64,000 bases of DNA from CAIRDP01 sp037138335. Its GTDB lineage: Bacteria; Bacteroidota; Bacteroidia; Bacteroidales; FEN-979. The notes below the pieces were generated by a model, which saw only the letters and a list, made by a program, of their open reading frames with translations, was not told the origin of the DNA and ran no database searches. A program made the position numbers and the translations under genes. The stretch is from positions 1 through 64,000 of the forward strand of contig JBAXIO010000003.1 in NCBI GenBank assembly GCA_037138335.1, in the 5' to 3' direction. Positions 27,385-37,400 of this stretch are shown here, piece after piece. The number at the start of each line of letters is the position of its first letter. Within the stretch, counting starts at the first letter, position 1.

Positions 27385-28653
27385 CTAAGAAAAATCAGGA
27401 TATTGGAATTCCCTGTTCTCGAAATTCCTGAGCCGGGCATAGCCGTCTTCATCCTTGCCCATGTAATAATCGGGCAGGAGAGGGATCTTTCCGCCTCCGC
27501 CAGGCGCGTCAACCACATATGTGGGGACTGCATACCCGCTGGTATGGCCCCTCAGGCCTTCCATGATATCCAGGCCCTTTTTTATCGTGGTCCTGAAATG
27601 TCCGGTGCCAAGTACAGGGTCGCACTGGTAGATATAGTAAGGCTTAACCCTTGCGCGCAGCAAGGCATGCATGAGATTCGTCATCACCTGAACATCGTCG
27701 TTAACGCCTTTCAGGAGAACCGTCTGGCTCCCGAGCGGGATCCCTGCATTGGCAAGCTTTTCACAGGCTTCCTTAACTTCGGCTGTAAGCTCATCGGCAT
27801 GCGTGAAATGGATGCTGAGGAATAACGGATGGTACTTCTTGAGCATGTTTACAAGAGGGCGTGTTATACGCTGGGGCAGGACCACCGGGACTTTCGTGCC
27901 AATGCGGATGATCTCCACATGCGGTATTCCGCGGAGGCGTGAAAGCAGGTATTCGAGATGCAGGTCGGGCATGGTGAACGGGTCGCCGCCGGAGATCAGT
28001 ACATCACGGATTTCGGAATGGTTCTGGATATATTCCAGCCCGGCTTCCCATGCTTTGACGCCAACATGGCATTTGTCCTTGGCCACCATGCGAGTGCGGG
28101 TGCAATACCTGCAGTAGGTAGAACAGAAACCCGTGACAAGAAACAAAACGCGGTCGGGGTAGCGGTGTACGATATTTTCAACAGGGCTGTCATGCTCTTC
28201 CGACAAGGGATCGGCGTTTTCGCCCGGGTGGACGATGAACTCATCGAATACCGGCACTACGCTTTTGCGCAAGGGATGATCGGCATTGATCCTGTCGAGC
28301 AGGCTTATATAATAGGGGGTTATCCGCAACGGCAGGGAATGATTGTTCCCATCGGGCTTGACTTCATTGTCGGAGAGTGCGATAAACCTTGATAACTGAT
28401 GAATTGAGCGTGCACTGTTCTTGATCTGCCAGTGCCAGTTATTCCAGTCCTTAAGCGTTGCCTCAGGAAAGAATTCCTGCATAAAGGCTAGAGAACGTTC
28501 AGAGGTCAGGGATTTGTCGCGATCGCTGCGCGATTTGAGATATTCATCCAGAAAGGATGCTTCATCGATGAAAGATGGTTTACTTGGAGGCTCTTCGTCT
28601 TCCGAGAGTTCCGGACGAGGCACGGCCAGCTTCTCGTTGGGTGATTTTTCCAT
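27385..28653 (-). CDS. lysine 2,3-aminomutase family radical SAM enzyme
   Basis: About 422 residues from the ATG at 28653; the frame is open further upstream but the extra 59 codons are AT-rich, hydrophobic and unlike the family. The radical SAM cluster motif is FCSTYCRYC (CxxxCxxC, about C177/C181/C184). The PLP lysine lies in DAPGGGGKIPLLP. The two Asp that hold the lysine side-chain amine in clostridial lysine 2,3-aminomutase are present in GVND and YQCDP, so L-lysine to L-beta-lysine is the likely reaction. It leads an operon with two ATP-grasp enzymes and a GNAT. The -7 box at 28786-28793 would give a leader of about 125 nt. Confidence 0.9.
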   Translation of the reverse strand: MEKSPNEKLAVPRPELSEDEEPPSKPSFIDEASFLDEYLKSRSDRDKSLTSERSLAFMQEFFPEATLKDWNNWHWQIKNSARSIHQLSRFIALSDNEVKPDGNNHSLPLRITPYYISLLDRINADHPLRKSVVPVFDEFIVHPGENADPLSEEHDSPVENIVHRYPDRVLFLVTGFCSTYCRYCTRTRMVAKDKCHVGVKAWEAGLEYIQNHSEIRDVLISGGDPFTMPDLHLEYLLSRLRGIPHVEIIRIGTKVPVVLPQRITRPLVNMLKKYHPLFLSIHFTHADELTAEVKEACEKLANAGIPLGSQTVLLKGVNDDVQVMTNLMHALLRARVKPYYIYQCDPVLGTGHFRTTIKKGLDIMEGLRGHTSGYAVPTYVVDAPGGGGKIPLLPDYYMGKDEDGYARLRNFENREFQYPDFS

Positions 28654-28785
28654 TTCTCTTTTTTGAGTATTCAATTGATATTTAATTAATGAAGTTTCTT
28701 TTATTAAATCGGATGAACAAACGTTGAAATTCCAAAATAGTATATAAAGAATTAATAAACTTTCAGATACTATTTTTTTCGCGTA

Positions 28786-28793
28786 CAAAAATA
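28786..28793 (-). promoter_or_regulatory. -7 box of the aminomutase operon
   Basis: The minus strand reads TATTTTTG (TAnnTTTG). No TTG is present at the expected spacing upstream. The AT-rich stretch to 28653 would be an untranslated leader of about 125 nt in which no clear structure stands out. Confidence 0.4.
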
Positions 28794-28818
28794 CATCGCA
28801 TATCCATGGATTTTTATT

Positions 28819-28826
28819 TATTTTTG
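28819..28826 (+). promoter_or_regulatory. -7 box of the alpha/beta hydrolase gene
   Basis: TATTTTTG matches TAnnTTTG 51 nt before the ATG at 28878; it is divergent from the aminomutase box about 30 bp away. Confidence 0.4.
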
Positions 28827-28877
28827 ACAAATCTCATAGATTTTGTTAACAGGAATTTGTTAATAAACTTCCTCTAA

Positions 28878-29648
28878 ATGAAGCTGTTCTGCAGGCAATT
28901 TGGAAGCGGTCCACCCATGGTCATTTTACATGGACTGTTTGGTATCTCTGACAATTGGGTGAGCATGGCCCGTGTACTTGGCGGGCAGTATACTGTTTAC
29001 GTTCCCGATCTTCGCAATCACGGGCAGTCACCGCATAGTACGATGTTCAACTTTAATGTGCTCGAGGATGATCTGCTGGAGTTGACCGAAGAATACAATC
29101 TTGAAAACATCGTATTGATGGGCCATTCGCTTGGCGGGAAAACGTCCATGTACTTTGCGCTCCATCATCCGCAGAAGATAAAAAAGCTGGTCATTGTGGA
29201 TATCAGCCTGCGCAAATCTGGTGTTAACACCGAACACCAGGCTCTGATCGATGCCATGCTGGGCGTAGATTTTTCAAAGGTTTCAGCGCGTTCTGATGTG
29301 GAGAAGCAACTTGTTGAAAAGGTTCCAAGCCGGAAAATACGGCAGTTTCTTTTAAAAAACGTTTACTGGCGCGATAATAAGACCCTTAACTGGAGGTTGA
29401 ACCTGAAAGCAATAAATGAAAATCTTTTAAATGTTTTCGAAACTGCCGATATAAGGTCGCAATATACCGGCCCGGTATTGTTCATACGGGGCGGGCATTC
29501 TGATTATATTCGGGATGAGGATATTGCGGAGCTCAAAAATAAATTCCCCGGGGCAGTGGTGAAGACCATTCCGGGGGCCGGACATTGGGTTCACTCAGAT
29601 TCACCCGGGGAATTTCTGGAAGCCCTCAGGGCTTTTCTGGATCAATAG
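28878..29648 (+). CDS. alpha/beta-fold hydrolase, YbfF-like esterase
   Basis: 256 residues with the classical fold: oxyanion region HGLFGISDNW, PDLRNHGQSPH, nucleophile elbow GHSLGGKT, acid in the late RGGHSDYI region, and catalytic His in GAGHWVHSD. It is closest in pattern to the YbfF acyl-CoA/ester hydrolases, but substrates of this group vary. It is monocistronic and its 3' end overlaps the convergent membrane-protein gene by 7 bp. Confidence 0.88.
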   Translation: MKLFCRQFGSGPPMVILHGLFGISDNWVSMARVLGGQYTVYVPDLRNHGQSPHSTMFNFNVLEDDLLELTEEYNLENIVLMGHSLGGKTSMYFALHHPQKIKKLVIVDISLRKSGVNTEHQALIDAMLGVDFSKVSARSDVEKQLVEKVPSRKIRQFLLKNVYWRDNKTLNWRLNLKAINENLLNVFETADIRSQYTGPVLFIRGGHSDYIRDEDIAELKNKFPGAVVKTIPGAGHWVHSDSPGEFLEALRAFLDQ

Positions 29649-30583
29649 CGATTCACTTCAATACTTGAGACAGCGGTTTCTATAGTGATATAGATCTTCT
29701 TCTTACTGCTGTTGAAGTTCGAAGTCTGATACATCCGGTCAGCTTTTTTATCGAATCCTTTAAAATTGCGGCTGATCAGGAAAGACTCTGAGTTGATCTG
29801 GCAGCCCGTGCCTTCGGGCACTTCAACTTTTATTGATGAAGCTCCCGCATTCAGCGAGACATGGGTACAAGGGCTTTTATCTCCCAGTTTCATTTTGATT
29901 GATGAAGCGCCTGCATCAACAGAAATTGTATCAATGATATAATTGGTCAGATCGAGGTTCATGTCAGCAGCCCCAACATCGAATATCATTTTCCATGAAG
30001 GTTTTTCATTCAGTTTGATATCCACTTTATTGCTGTGAACGGAGCTTCTCACATGGTCCTTTTCAAGGGAGAGGTTGATCCTTTTCACGCCAAGGGTGTC
30101 TTTTGATGTCAGGGAATAGTTGCCTATGTCGCCTGATTTATGGAAACTTAAAAAATCGGAAGTTAGTCCTTCAATGGTAAAGGAACCGGCTGCGGCATCG
30201 AGGTCAAGGACTCCGTGTTTGGTAAGCGAATCGGAAGGTACGCTTAGATTCTGTTCTGAGTAAGTCCTTGAAGAAGAATCATTTTCATCGTCACTCCAGT
30301 CGTAGTGGTTCTGCCAGCCGTTATGAAATCCCCACCAGGGAGATTTTTCAGTAAGGCGGTTGAAGAAAGTCACAGTAAATGCGAGGATAATGATCACTGC
30401 AATCATTTTATAAAGGTCCTTGATAGGCAGAACGGCAATTCCCCAGAAAACGAGGATCAGGGGCCAGAGGTTCCAGAGGATGCGCCATCCTGAATTAACG
30501 AATCCCAGGTTGCTCAGCAGGATCAGCAGTCCGAGAGCGATCAGGATAACGGGCCAGAAAACATGTCTGAATTTCATATGCAT
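29642..30583 (-). CDS. LiaF-like membrane protein with adhesin-like beta repeat domain
   Basis: About 313 residues from the ATG at 30583 (the first in-frame ATG at 30625 overlaps the upstream gene, and a second candidate is at 30577). Two short hydrophobic hairpins lie in the first 90 residues (LiaI/LiaF-type TM domain), followed by a polar linker and a C-terminal beta-rich region with repeated DAGASSIKMKLG / NAGASSIKVEVP units that resembles the toast-rack DUF4097 fold. LiaF and PspC families monitor cell-envelope stress; the upstream gene is a PspC protein, so a shared envelope role is likely. Confidence 0.78.
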   Translation of the reverse strand: MHMKFRHVFWPVILIALGLLILLSNLGFVNSGWRILWNLWPLILVFWGIAVLPIKDLYKMIAVIIILAFTVTFFNRLTEKSPWWGFHNGWQNHYDWSDDENDSSSRTYSEQNLSVPSDSLTKHGVLDLDAAAGSFTIEGLTSDFLSFHKSGDIGNYSLTSKDTLGVKRINLSLEKDHVRSSVHSNKVDIKLNEKPSWKMIFDVGAADMNLDLTNYIIDTISVDAGASSIKMKLGDKSPCTHVSLNAGASSIKVEVPEGTGCQINSESFLISRNFKGFDKKADRMYQTSNFNSSKKKIYITIETAVSSIEVNRY

Positions 30584-30602
30584 TATATTAATATCGTGAA
30601 AC

Positions 30603-31142
30603 TTATTTTTTACCGGTAAAAGCATTGATGAGCAGCCCGCCGCCTATAACGACAAGGAGAAGGGGCCAGAGGTCTCCGAAATCAACATTCGGAACGAGTT
30701 GGTTGACAAGGAAAAGGGCTCCCAGGGTGATGAGGACGAGACCGCCGACAAGACTGCCTTTGCCTTTTTCGTGTTCTTTAAAAGGGTCGCCGTTTGGGGG
30801 CCTTGAAGCATCGGCCGGTTTAAAAGGGTCCTGTTTTGCGAATGGGTCCTGTTTTGCGAAAGGGTCCTGGGGCTTGAAAGGGTCAGCTGGTCCGCCGGTT
30901 TCAGCACCGGTAGCGGATCCGGCAGTGGGTTGAGATTTGAACTGTTCGTAGGAGACCGGTTTTTCGGGGGTCACGATCCAAAGTATGAAATAGATCAGGA
31001 CGCCGCCGCCACCGGCAAGAGCGAGAACAACAAAAGCGAGACGGAGAAGTAAGGGATCCGTGTCGAAATATTCAGCAAGGCCTCCGGCAACGCCCGCTAT
31101 CTTGCGGTCGGTGAGGCTACGGTATAAGCGTTTAGGTTCCAT
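30603..31142 (-). CDS. PspC-domain membrane protein with DPF repeats
   Basis: 179 residues: a PspC domain (about 1-60, MEPKRLYRSLTDRKIAGVAGGLAEYF and one membrane segment), a linker of four to five repeats of the type DPFAKQ/DPFKPQ (about 87-120), and two further hydrophobic stretches (about 130-175, LiaI-type). PspC proteins act in phage-shock and envelope-stress sensing. It ends just upstream of the LiaF-like gene, with which it probably forms an operon. Confidence 0.85.
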   Translation of the reverse strand: MEPKRLYRSLTDRKIAGVAGGLAEYFDTDPLLLRLAFVVLALAGGGGVLIYFILWIVTPEKPVSYEQFKSQPTAGSATGAETGGPADPFKPQDPFAKQDPFAKQDPFKPADASRPPNGDPFKEHEKGKGSLVGGLVLITLGALFLVNQLVPNVDFGDLWPLLLVVIGGGLLINAFTGKK

Positions 31143-31195
31143 GTTGTTTATGTTTAATGAAAGCTTAGACGTAATGGAATGTATGAGGTTACAAC

Positions 31196-32035
31196 TCAGC
31201 CGGCAGGCAGGTTTTTCCTGCGGTACATGCGGGAAGAGAGAAGGATGCTCAGCTCGAACAAAGTATAGAGGGGGATAAAAACAATGAGCTGGCTGAACAT
31301 ATCCGGGCTGGGGGTAATAACACCTGCAACAATTAAAATGATAACCAGGGTATGTTTCCTGTATTTTTTAAGCATTTTGGGAGTAAGGATCCCTATTTTG
31401 GTCAGAAGCAGTATCAATACCGGAAGTTCAAATACAAGGCCCATCAGCAGGGTGAGCAGGGTTATATTGCTCACATAGGAGGTGAGCGCGATCTGGTTTT
31501 TTACCGTAGGGCTCACGGTATACCCTCCCAGGAAATTTATCATGAGTGGCGCGACAATAAAGTAGGAAAAGAGAACCCCGGTGATAAAGAGGAAGAATAC
31601 TGCGAAAACAGAGCCCCTCGAGGCCCGGATCTCCTTATCGTTAAGGCCGGGTTTGATAAACCTCCATAATTCCCATAAAATATAGGGTAATGCAAGGACC
31701 AGCCCTGCAACCAGGGAAATATTCATATGGGCAAGGAACTGCCCGGCAAGGCTTATGTTGATGAGTTCAAAATGCGAAGGGTCAATGCAAAGCGAGGGCA
31801 TAGAAATCATGTTCCCCAGTTTGCAAAGCATCCTGTAGGTGATAAAATCTTTTGACTTGGGCCCAAGGATGATCGTGTCGAACAGTATGTCTTTGAAGGC
31901 AAAGGCTACCAGTGAAAAGAATAATGCCACAAGCAATGAACGCCAGATAGTCCCCCTGAGCACATCAAGATGCTCCCAGAAGGTCATTTCATCACCTTCT
32001 TTATTTTTTTTGCTGAAACCCGGAATCCCGATCAT
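31196..32035 (-). CDS. tatC: Sec-independent protein translocase TatC
   Basis: 279 residues with six membrane segments and TatC motifs: an N-terminal MTFWEHLDVLRG-type stretch with the conserved Glu, and the FxKPGL motif region (WRFIKPGLNDKE) before a later SYF segment. TatC is the twin-arginine signal receptor of the Tat pathway, exporting folded proteins. TatA/TatB genes are not adjacent. Its promoter box lies 7 nt before the start codon. Confidence 0.93.
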   Translation of the reverse strand: MIGIPGFSKKNKEGDEMTFWEHLDVLRGTIWRSLLVALFFSLVAFAFKDILFDTIILGPKSKDFITYRMLCKLGNMISMPSLCIDPSHFELINISLAGQFLAHMNISLVAGLVLALPYILWELWRFIKPGLNDKEIRASRGSVFAVFFLFITGVLFSYFIVAPLMINFLGGYTVSPTVKNQIALTSYVSNITLLTLLMGLVFELPVLILLLTKIGILTPKMLKKYRKHTLVIILIVAGVITPSPDMFSQLIVFIPLYTLFELSILLSSRMYRRKNLPAG

Positions 32036-32042
32036 CTTATCG

Positions 32043-32050
32043 CAAAAGTA
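32043..32050 (-). promoter_or_regulatory. -7 box of tatC, near-leaderless
   Basis: The minus strand reads TACTTTTG (TAnnTTTG), ending 7 nt before the tatC ATG at 32035. Confidence 0.5.
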
Positions 32051-32182
32051 AATATAATTCCCGATCCCGGAAATCTTCCCGCTAATCAGATGGCGTTTTA
32101 CCTTAAGTCTTTATACATTTTAAATATGCCTCTTGCGTATTTGGGGATTTTCATGTAGGTTTGAAATCTCATTTCAGCTAAG

Positions 32183-33430
32183 GTGAATACCATCACAAAG
32201 GGTTTTCAGTTTTTTCTTCTACTGCTGTTTTTCAACCTGAACGCATTCAGCCAGGACCATTCCCTTGAATACTATATCAGCAGGGGTGTTGAAAACAATC
32301 CCGGGCTCAAGGACCTTTCAAACCAGATCAGGTCAAACCAGTATGACAGCCTTATCACCCGGGCAAGTTACCTTCCCCAGGTGAATTTTAATGCTTATAT
32401 GATGTATGCCCCGGTAATCAATGGCTGGGGATACAGCGACGTGATCACCAACGGCCAGCAGCTCAGCGGCACTCTGAATGTGAACCAGCAGATATTCAAT
32501 AAAAAAACAAGGGAAGTCAATTACCAGAAGTTCGGGATTGAGAACCGCAGCCTGGAAAATTCGAGGAACCTTGGCATCAACGAACTTAAAAAGGCCATCA
32601 CAGCCCAATACCTGTCGGCTTATTCAGCCATTATGGAGGCTGAGTTTCAGCAGCAGATCCTTTCGACCCTGAAGGAAGAAGAACTGGTTTTAAAAATGTG
32701 GGTCCAGAAAGGCACTTACCGCCAAACCGATTACCTGTCGGTCAAAGTGGAGATCATTCAGCTTGAACGGAATATCAGGAACCTTGAATTCCAGTACAGG
32801 AAAGAATTCTCGAACCTGAACGTGATATGCGGCATCAGCGACACGGCGGTATACAGGTTAAACCTTACTGCAATCGAAGAAATACTGAAGCATTCACCCG
32901 AAAATTCAATATTCTTCAGGAAGTTTGTCATAGACAGTTTAAAGATCCAGACTGAAAAGCTCCTGATTGACCGCAAATATAAACCCACGGTCAACTGGTT
33001 TTCCGACGGGGGTATCATCAATAACGAACCTGTTTACCTGTACCAGAATTTCGGGATCAGTTTCGGCATGAGCCTGAGCCTTCCGGTATATGACGGCAAC
33101 CAAAGGAAGCTCAACTACAGCAAACTCAGGGCAGAAGAGGAAACCAGGAAAAACTACCGGGATTTTTTCAGGACACAATACGGGTTACAGCTGAAGCAGC
33201 TGAAGGATGAACTTGACAATGTAAGGGTACTGGCCCGTGACAACGATAAGCAGATCGAAGTGGTGAAAATGCTGGTTGCACAGGAAAGGGCCGAGCTCAA
33301 CAGCGGAACCCTCACTATAACCGATTATATACTGGCGTTAAAGAACCTCATAGATGCAACGCATGAGGCTGTTCAATACCAGATCAGGGCCCAGTATATC
33401 CTAAACGAAATTAATTTCTGGAAACAATGA
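32183..33430 (+). CDS. TolC-family outer-membrane efflux protein
   Basis: 415 residues from a GTG start, with a signal peptide (about 1-23, ending NAFSQ). The rest is an all-helical TolC-type OEP with two repeats rich in N, Q and L (for example an NYSKLRAEEE stretch). It forms the outer-membrane duct of a tripartite pump and is first of a three-gene operon with an adaptor and an RND pump; its stop overlaps the next ATG (ATGA at 33427). Confidence 0.88.
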   Translation: MNTITKGFQFFLLLLFFNLNAFSQDHSLEYYISRGVENNPGLKDLSNQIRSNQYDSLITRASYLPQVNFNAYMMYAPVINGWGYSDVITNGQQLSGTLNVNQQIFNKKTREVNYQKFGIENRSLENSRNLGINELKKAITAQYLSAYSAIMEAEFQQQILSTLKEEELVLKMWVQKGTYRQTDYLSVKVEIIQLERNIRNLEFQYRKEFSNLNVICGISDTAVYRLNLTAIEEILKHSPENSIFFRKFVIDSLKIQTEKLLIDRKYKPTVNWFSDGGIINNEPVYLYQNFGISFGMSLSLPVYDGNQRKLNYSKLRAEEETRKNYRDFFRTQYGLQLKQLKDELDNVRVLARDNDKQIEVVKMLVAQERAELNSGTLTITDYILALKNLIDATHEAVQYQIRAQYILNEINFWKQ

Positions 33431-34344
33431 AGCAAAGGCGGTTGATGATATTCCTCCACGGGCTTGTTTGCCTTGTATTCCTGTTCGGCTGCAGGAATGT
33501 GCAGGACACTGAAGAAAATGCGGTGAGGGCGGTGGTCCCGGTAACTGTCATCAATGCAAGGACAGGCACAATGGCCGAATACGCGGAGTTCCCTGCAACT
33601 TCATCATTTCTTGAAAAAGCCATCATCAAATCGCCTATCACAGGTTATGTGGAGAAATGTTTTGTGTCGGCAGGAGACAGGGCAAAAAAGAGCGAGATGT
33701 TGTTCGAACTCAGGACGAAAGAAGCTACGATATTATACCAGGACAGCGTGCATGCACTCGGTATCACCGGACTGATCCAGGTCAGGGCATCGATAGAAGG
33801 ACTTGTTTCAGTGATCAACCACCCGAAAGGAGATTTCGTGCAGGAGGGCGAATCCCTTTGCACCCTCGTTTTACCCAAAAGTCTTGTATTCATACTGGAA
33901 CTTCCCTATGAATTGAAAGATTATATACGACTGGGAACCGATTGTGTTCTTCTCCTGCCCGACAATGAAAAGCTGAGCGCCTCCGTTCATGCTGTTTTAC
34001 CGGCTATGACAGGGGCATCCCAAACCGTGAGGGTAATCCTTGAACCGCGGTTACCCAAGCCTTTGCCCGAAAATCTTATGGCTAAAGTAAAGATCATACG
34101 ATCGATAAAGAACAAGGTGCTGATCCTCCCGAAATCTGCAGTCCTAAGTGATGAAGTGATGAAGAATTTCTGGGTGATGAAGCTCATCAATGATACTACG
34201 GCGGTGAAGGTTCCCGTTGTCCCGGGCATTACCGGGGCCGACAGCATTGAGATTGTTTCACCGGTTTTTCTCCCGATGGAACGTTTCCTTACAAGCGGAA
34301 ATTATGGATTGGGTGATACAGCGGTTGTGAGGATATTAAAGTGA
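33427..34344 (+). CDS. RND efflux periplasmic adaptor (MFP), lipoprotein
   Basis: 305 residues with a lipoprotein signal (lipobox ending LFGC at about residue 22). The lipoyl/barrel-sandwich halves are visible as KSPITGYVEKCFVSAGD and a later ASIEGLVSVINHPKGDFVQEGE; the helical hairpin between them is very short. A beta-barrel and a membrane-proximal domain follow. The adaptor bridges the TolC-like and RND proteins. Confidence 0.86.
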   Translation: MKQRRLMIFLHGLVCLVFLFGCRNVQDTEENAVRAVVPVTVINARTGTMAEYAEFPATSSFLEKAIIKSPITGYVEKCFVSAGDRAKKSEMLFELRTKEATILYQDSVHALGITGLIQVRASIEGLVSVINHPKGDFVQEGESLCTLVLPKSLVFILELPYELKDYIRLGTDCVLLLPDNEKLSASVHAVLPAMTGASQTVRVILEPRLPKPLPENLMAKVKIIRSIKNKVLILPKSAVLSDEVMKNFWVMKLINDTTAVKVPVVPGITGADSIEIVSPVFLPMERFLTSGNYGLGDTAVVRILK

Positions 34345-34348
34345 TGCG

Positions 34349-34444
34349 GGATAACTGGATAACTGGATAACTGGAAAACTGGATAACTGGAAAACTGGAT
34401 AACTGGAAAACTGGATAACTGGAAAACTGGATAACTGGATAAAT
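34349..34444. repeat. 8-bp tandem array, GGATAACT/GGAAAACT alternating
   Basis: Twelve 8-bp units run without a break from 34349 to 34444; units 4, 6, 8 and 10 read GGAAAACT and the others GGATAACT (the last is GGATAAAT). The array starts 5 nt after the adaptor stop codon and ends 26 nt before the RND pump ATG, so it is transcribed within the operon. The unit is the reverse complement of the array at 26347-26408. Confidence 0.85.
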
Positions 34445-34470
34445 AGGGGACAATTAACTATTCACGCTAA

Positions 34471-37400
34471 ATGATCGACCAGGATTTTTACAGGAAATAT
34501 ACCAAGCCAACGATATTCGTTCTCGTGGTATTGCTCATACTTGGCGGGTTTGCGTATAGTAAAATGGAAACTTTGCTGTTCCCCGATGTGGTTTTCCCCA
34601 AGATCAGGATCATTGCCGATAATGGAGAACAACCCATAGATAAGATGCTGATCACCGTGACACGCCCGCTTGAAATTGCCATCAAAAGGGTTAACGGCAT
34701 TGCAACGGTAAGGAGTTCGACCAACAGGGGAAGCTGTACCATCGAGGCTTATTTTGAATGGAATACCGATATCAACATAGCACGGATGCAGCTTGAAGCC
34801 AGGATAAATGAAATCAAGAACGTGCTTCCCCCGACCACCAACCTGGTAATAGAGGCCATGAGCCAGAACATTTACCCGGTAGTGGGGTATACGCTGGAAA
34901 GCGACAAATACGGGCAGGTTGAGTTGAAAAATATGGCCATGTTCTTTGCCAGGCCTCGTTTCTCGGAGGTGCAGGGGATATCGAATGTATTTGTAAGGGG
35001 AGGGAAGACCAAGGAATTCGTGATCAAACCCGATCCGATGAAAATGGTGCAGCTTGCCGTAAACCCCCAGGACATTATCGATGTCATGGGAAAGACTAAT
35101 TTCATAGAATCCAACGGGCTGCTTTCCGATTACCGCCGCTTGTACCTTTCGGTGACCGACAGCAGGATCAGCACCCTCGATGACCTGAAAAACCTGGTAA
35201 TACGAAACGACGGCAACAGGATCATCAGGCTTGGTGACCTGGCCATGATAGAATTCCAGGAGCAGCAGGAATTCATACGAATCAATGCCAACGGGCATGA
35301 GGCTGTCATCCTCGATATAGTCAAGCAGAAAGGCACGAACCTTCTCGATTTTGTAAGGGATGTGCAGAAAAAGGCCGTGGAGATCCAGAACCAGCTTCCA
35401 AAGGGAATGGTATTAAAGACGTATTACAACCAGAGCGTGTTCGTGACCGATTCAATAAACAGCGTTCTGAGGGCCATATATGAGGGACTTATCCTGGCCC
35501 TTCTGGTGGTAGTACTTTTCCTAAGATCGTTCAGGGCCAGCCTCAATGTGATCATCATCATCCCGGTAACCCTGGCCCTTACCTTAACAGTCCTTTACCT
35601 GAGCGGAATAACACTTAATATCATGTCGCTGGGCGCTATTGCTGCCTCCATCGGTCTTATCATCGATGATGCCATAGTTGTCATCGAACAGATCCACAGG
35701 GTCCATGAAGAGAACCCCGAAAAAGACCAGCAGTCAGTGGTGAGAGATACAATTAAAATGCTGTTCCCTGCGATGGTAGGCTCTTCCCTGAGCACCATCG
35801 TAATTTTCTTTCCATTTGTGATGATGAGCGGGGTTGCCGGAAGCTTTTTTAAAGAGCTTACCGCGACTATGGAAATTACCCTGGTATGCAGCTTTTTCAC
35901 AACCTGGCTGGGATTGCCTGCATTGCACCTGGCGCTTGGATACAGGCACAGGAAGAAAGCAGCGGTCAGTGAGCATGGGAAGCAGGCAGGTAAAAATTCC
36001 TTAAGCTGGCTGATATGGTTTTTCGATAAGCCGGCATTTGCCATTGGCTTTATTCTGATCCTTGCCGCCGGCGCCGTGTTTTTCATTCCCAGGCTGAATA
36101 CGGGTTTCCTTCCTGTATTGGACGAAGGGACCATTGTATTTGATTATCTCACCCCTCCGGGCACTGCGCTTGATGCATCCGATGCGATGATGCGCAGGGT
36201 AGATACGGTGATACTGCATCATAAGGATGTGGCAACATATATGCGGCGTACCGGGACCAATATGAGTTCAAGCATCAGTATGGCAAGCGGTGTGATCCCT
36301 CCGAATGAAGGCGATTACCTTATCCAGTTGAAGCCCGGGCTCAAACGGTCAACCGAAGACGTCATTTCCGAACTCAGGCAAAAGGTGTCGGCCCAGGAGC
36401 CTGCGCTGACCATAGAATTCGGACAGAGGATTGCCGACCTGCTTGGCGACCTGATCGGCCGCCCGGAGCCTGTGGAAATTAAAATTTTCGGTGACGACAG
36501 GTCCCAACTGGAAACCCTTGCCATACGGGTGCAGGGGCTGCTGTCAAAGGTAAAAGGCATAGCCGACCTTAAAAACGGGATCGTGGTGGAGGGCCCTTCC
36601 ATCAGCATCATTCCCGATGAGGCCAGGCTCGCACAGTTTCACCTGAGCCCTGCCGACCTGCAGACCCAGCTGCAGGCAAATAACGAGGGGGTGAAGGTCG
36701 GGGAGGTCCAGAGCGGGGAGCAAATGCTTAAGATAAACCTGAGATTTACCGATTTCAGGGAGAATTACCTCGACAGGATCATGGATCAGCCTGTATTTTC
36801 TCCCGGCGGTTCATACAGGCCTCTGGAATACTTTGCCACAGCCACGTTGTCAAAAGGCACACCCGACATTACCAGGGAAGACCTTAAATCGAATTTAGTG
36901 GTAACCGCCCGCCTGGAAAACCGTGACCTGGGATCAGCGATCAAGGAGATCAAAAGCATTCTGGAGGAAAAACTGATAATGCCCCCCGGTTATTATATAG
37001 TTTACGGGGGCACCTATGCCCAGCAGCAGTCCTCATTCAAAGAACTGCTTATGATCTTACTTTCGGCAATAGTACTGGTATTTTCCATCCTCCTATTCCT
37101 CTTCAGGGACCTTCGGATCCCGCTCCTGGTGATCTTTATCTCGGTGCTTGGAACTGCCGGCTGTGTATGGGCCCTTTATATTACGGGCATCCAGCTTAAC
37201 GTTGGAAGCTACACGGGAATTATAATGATAGTGGGTATTATTGCCGAGAATGCCATATTCACAGTGAACCAGTTCATGGCTACGATGAAAACCTCTTCAG
37301 GAGATGTGGATGCATCCATACGTTACGCGATATCCCTGCGTATAAGGCCTAAGCTGATGACCGCCATTGGAGCCATTCTCGCACTGAGCCCGCTTGCGCT

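Noticed and set aside
28654..28830. N-terminal extension of the aminomutase
   Set aside because: The extra 59 codons are AT-rich, resemble no family member, and lie in the predicted leader. The ATG at 28653 is the better start.
34462..35298. 278-residue minus-strand ORF in the RND pump gene
   Set aside because: Antisense shadow of the pump; no recognisable domains.
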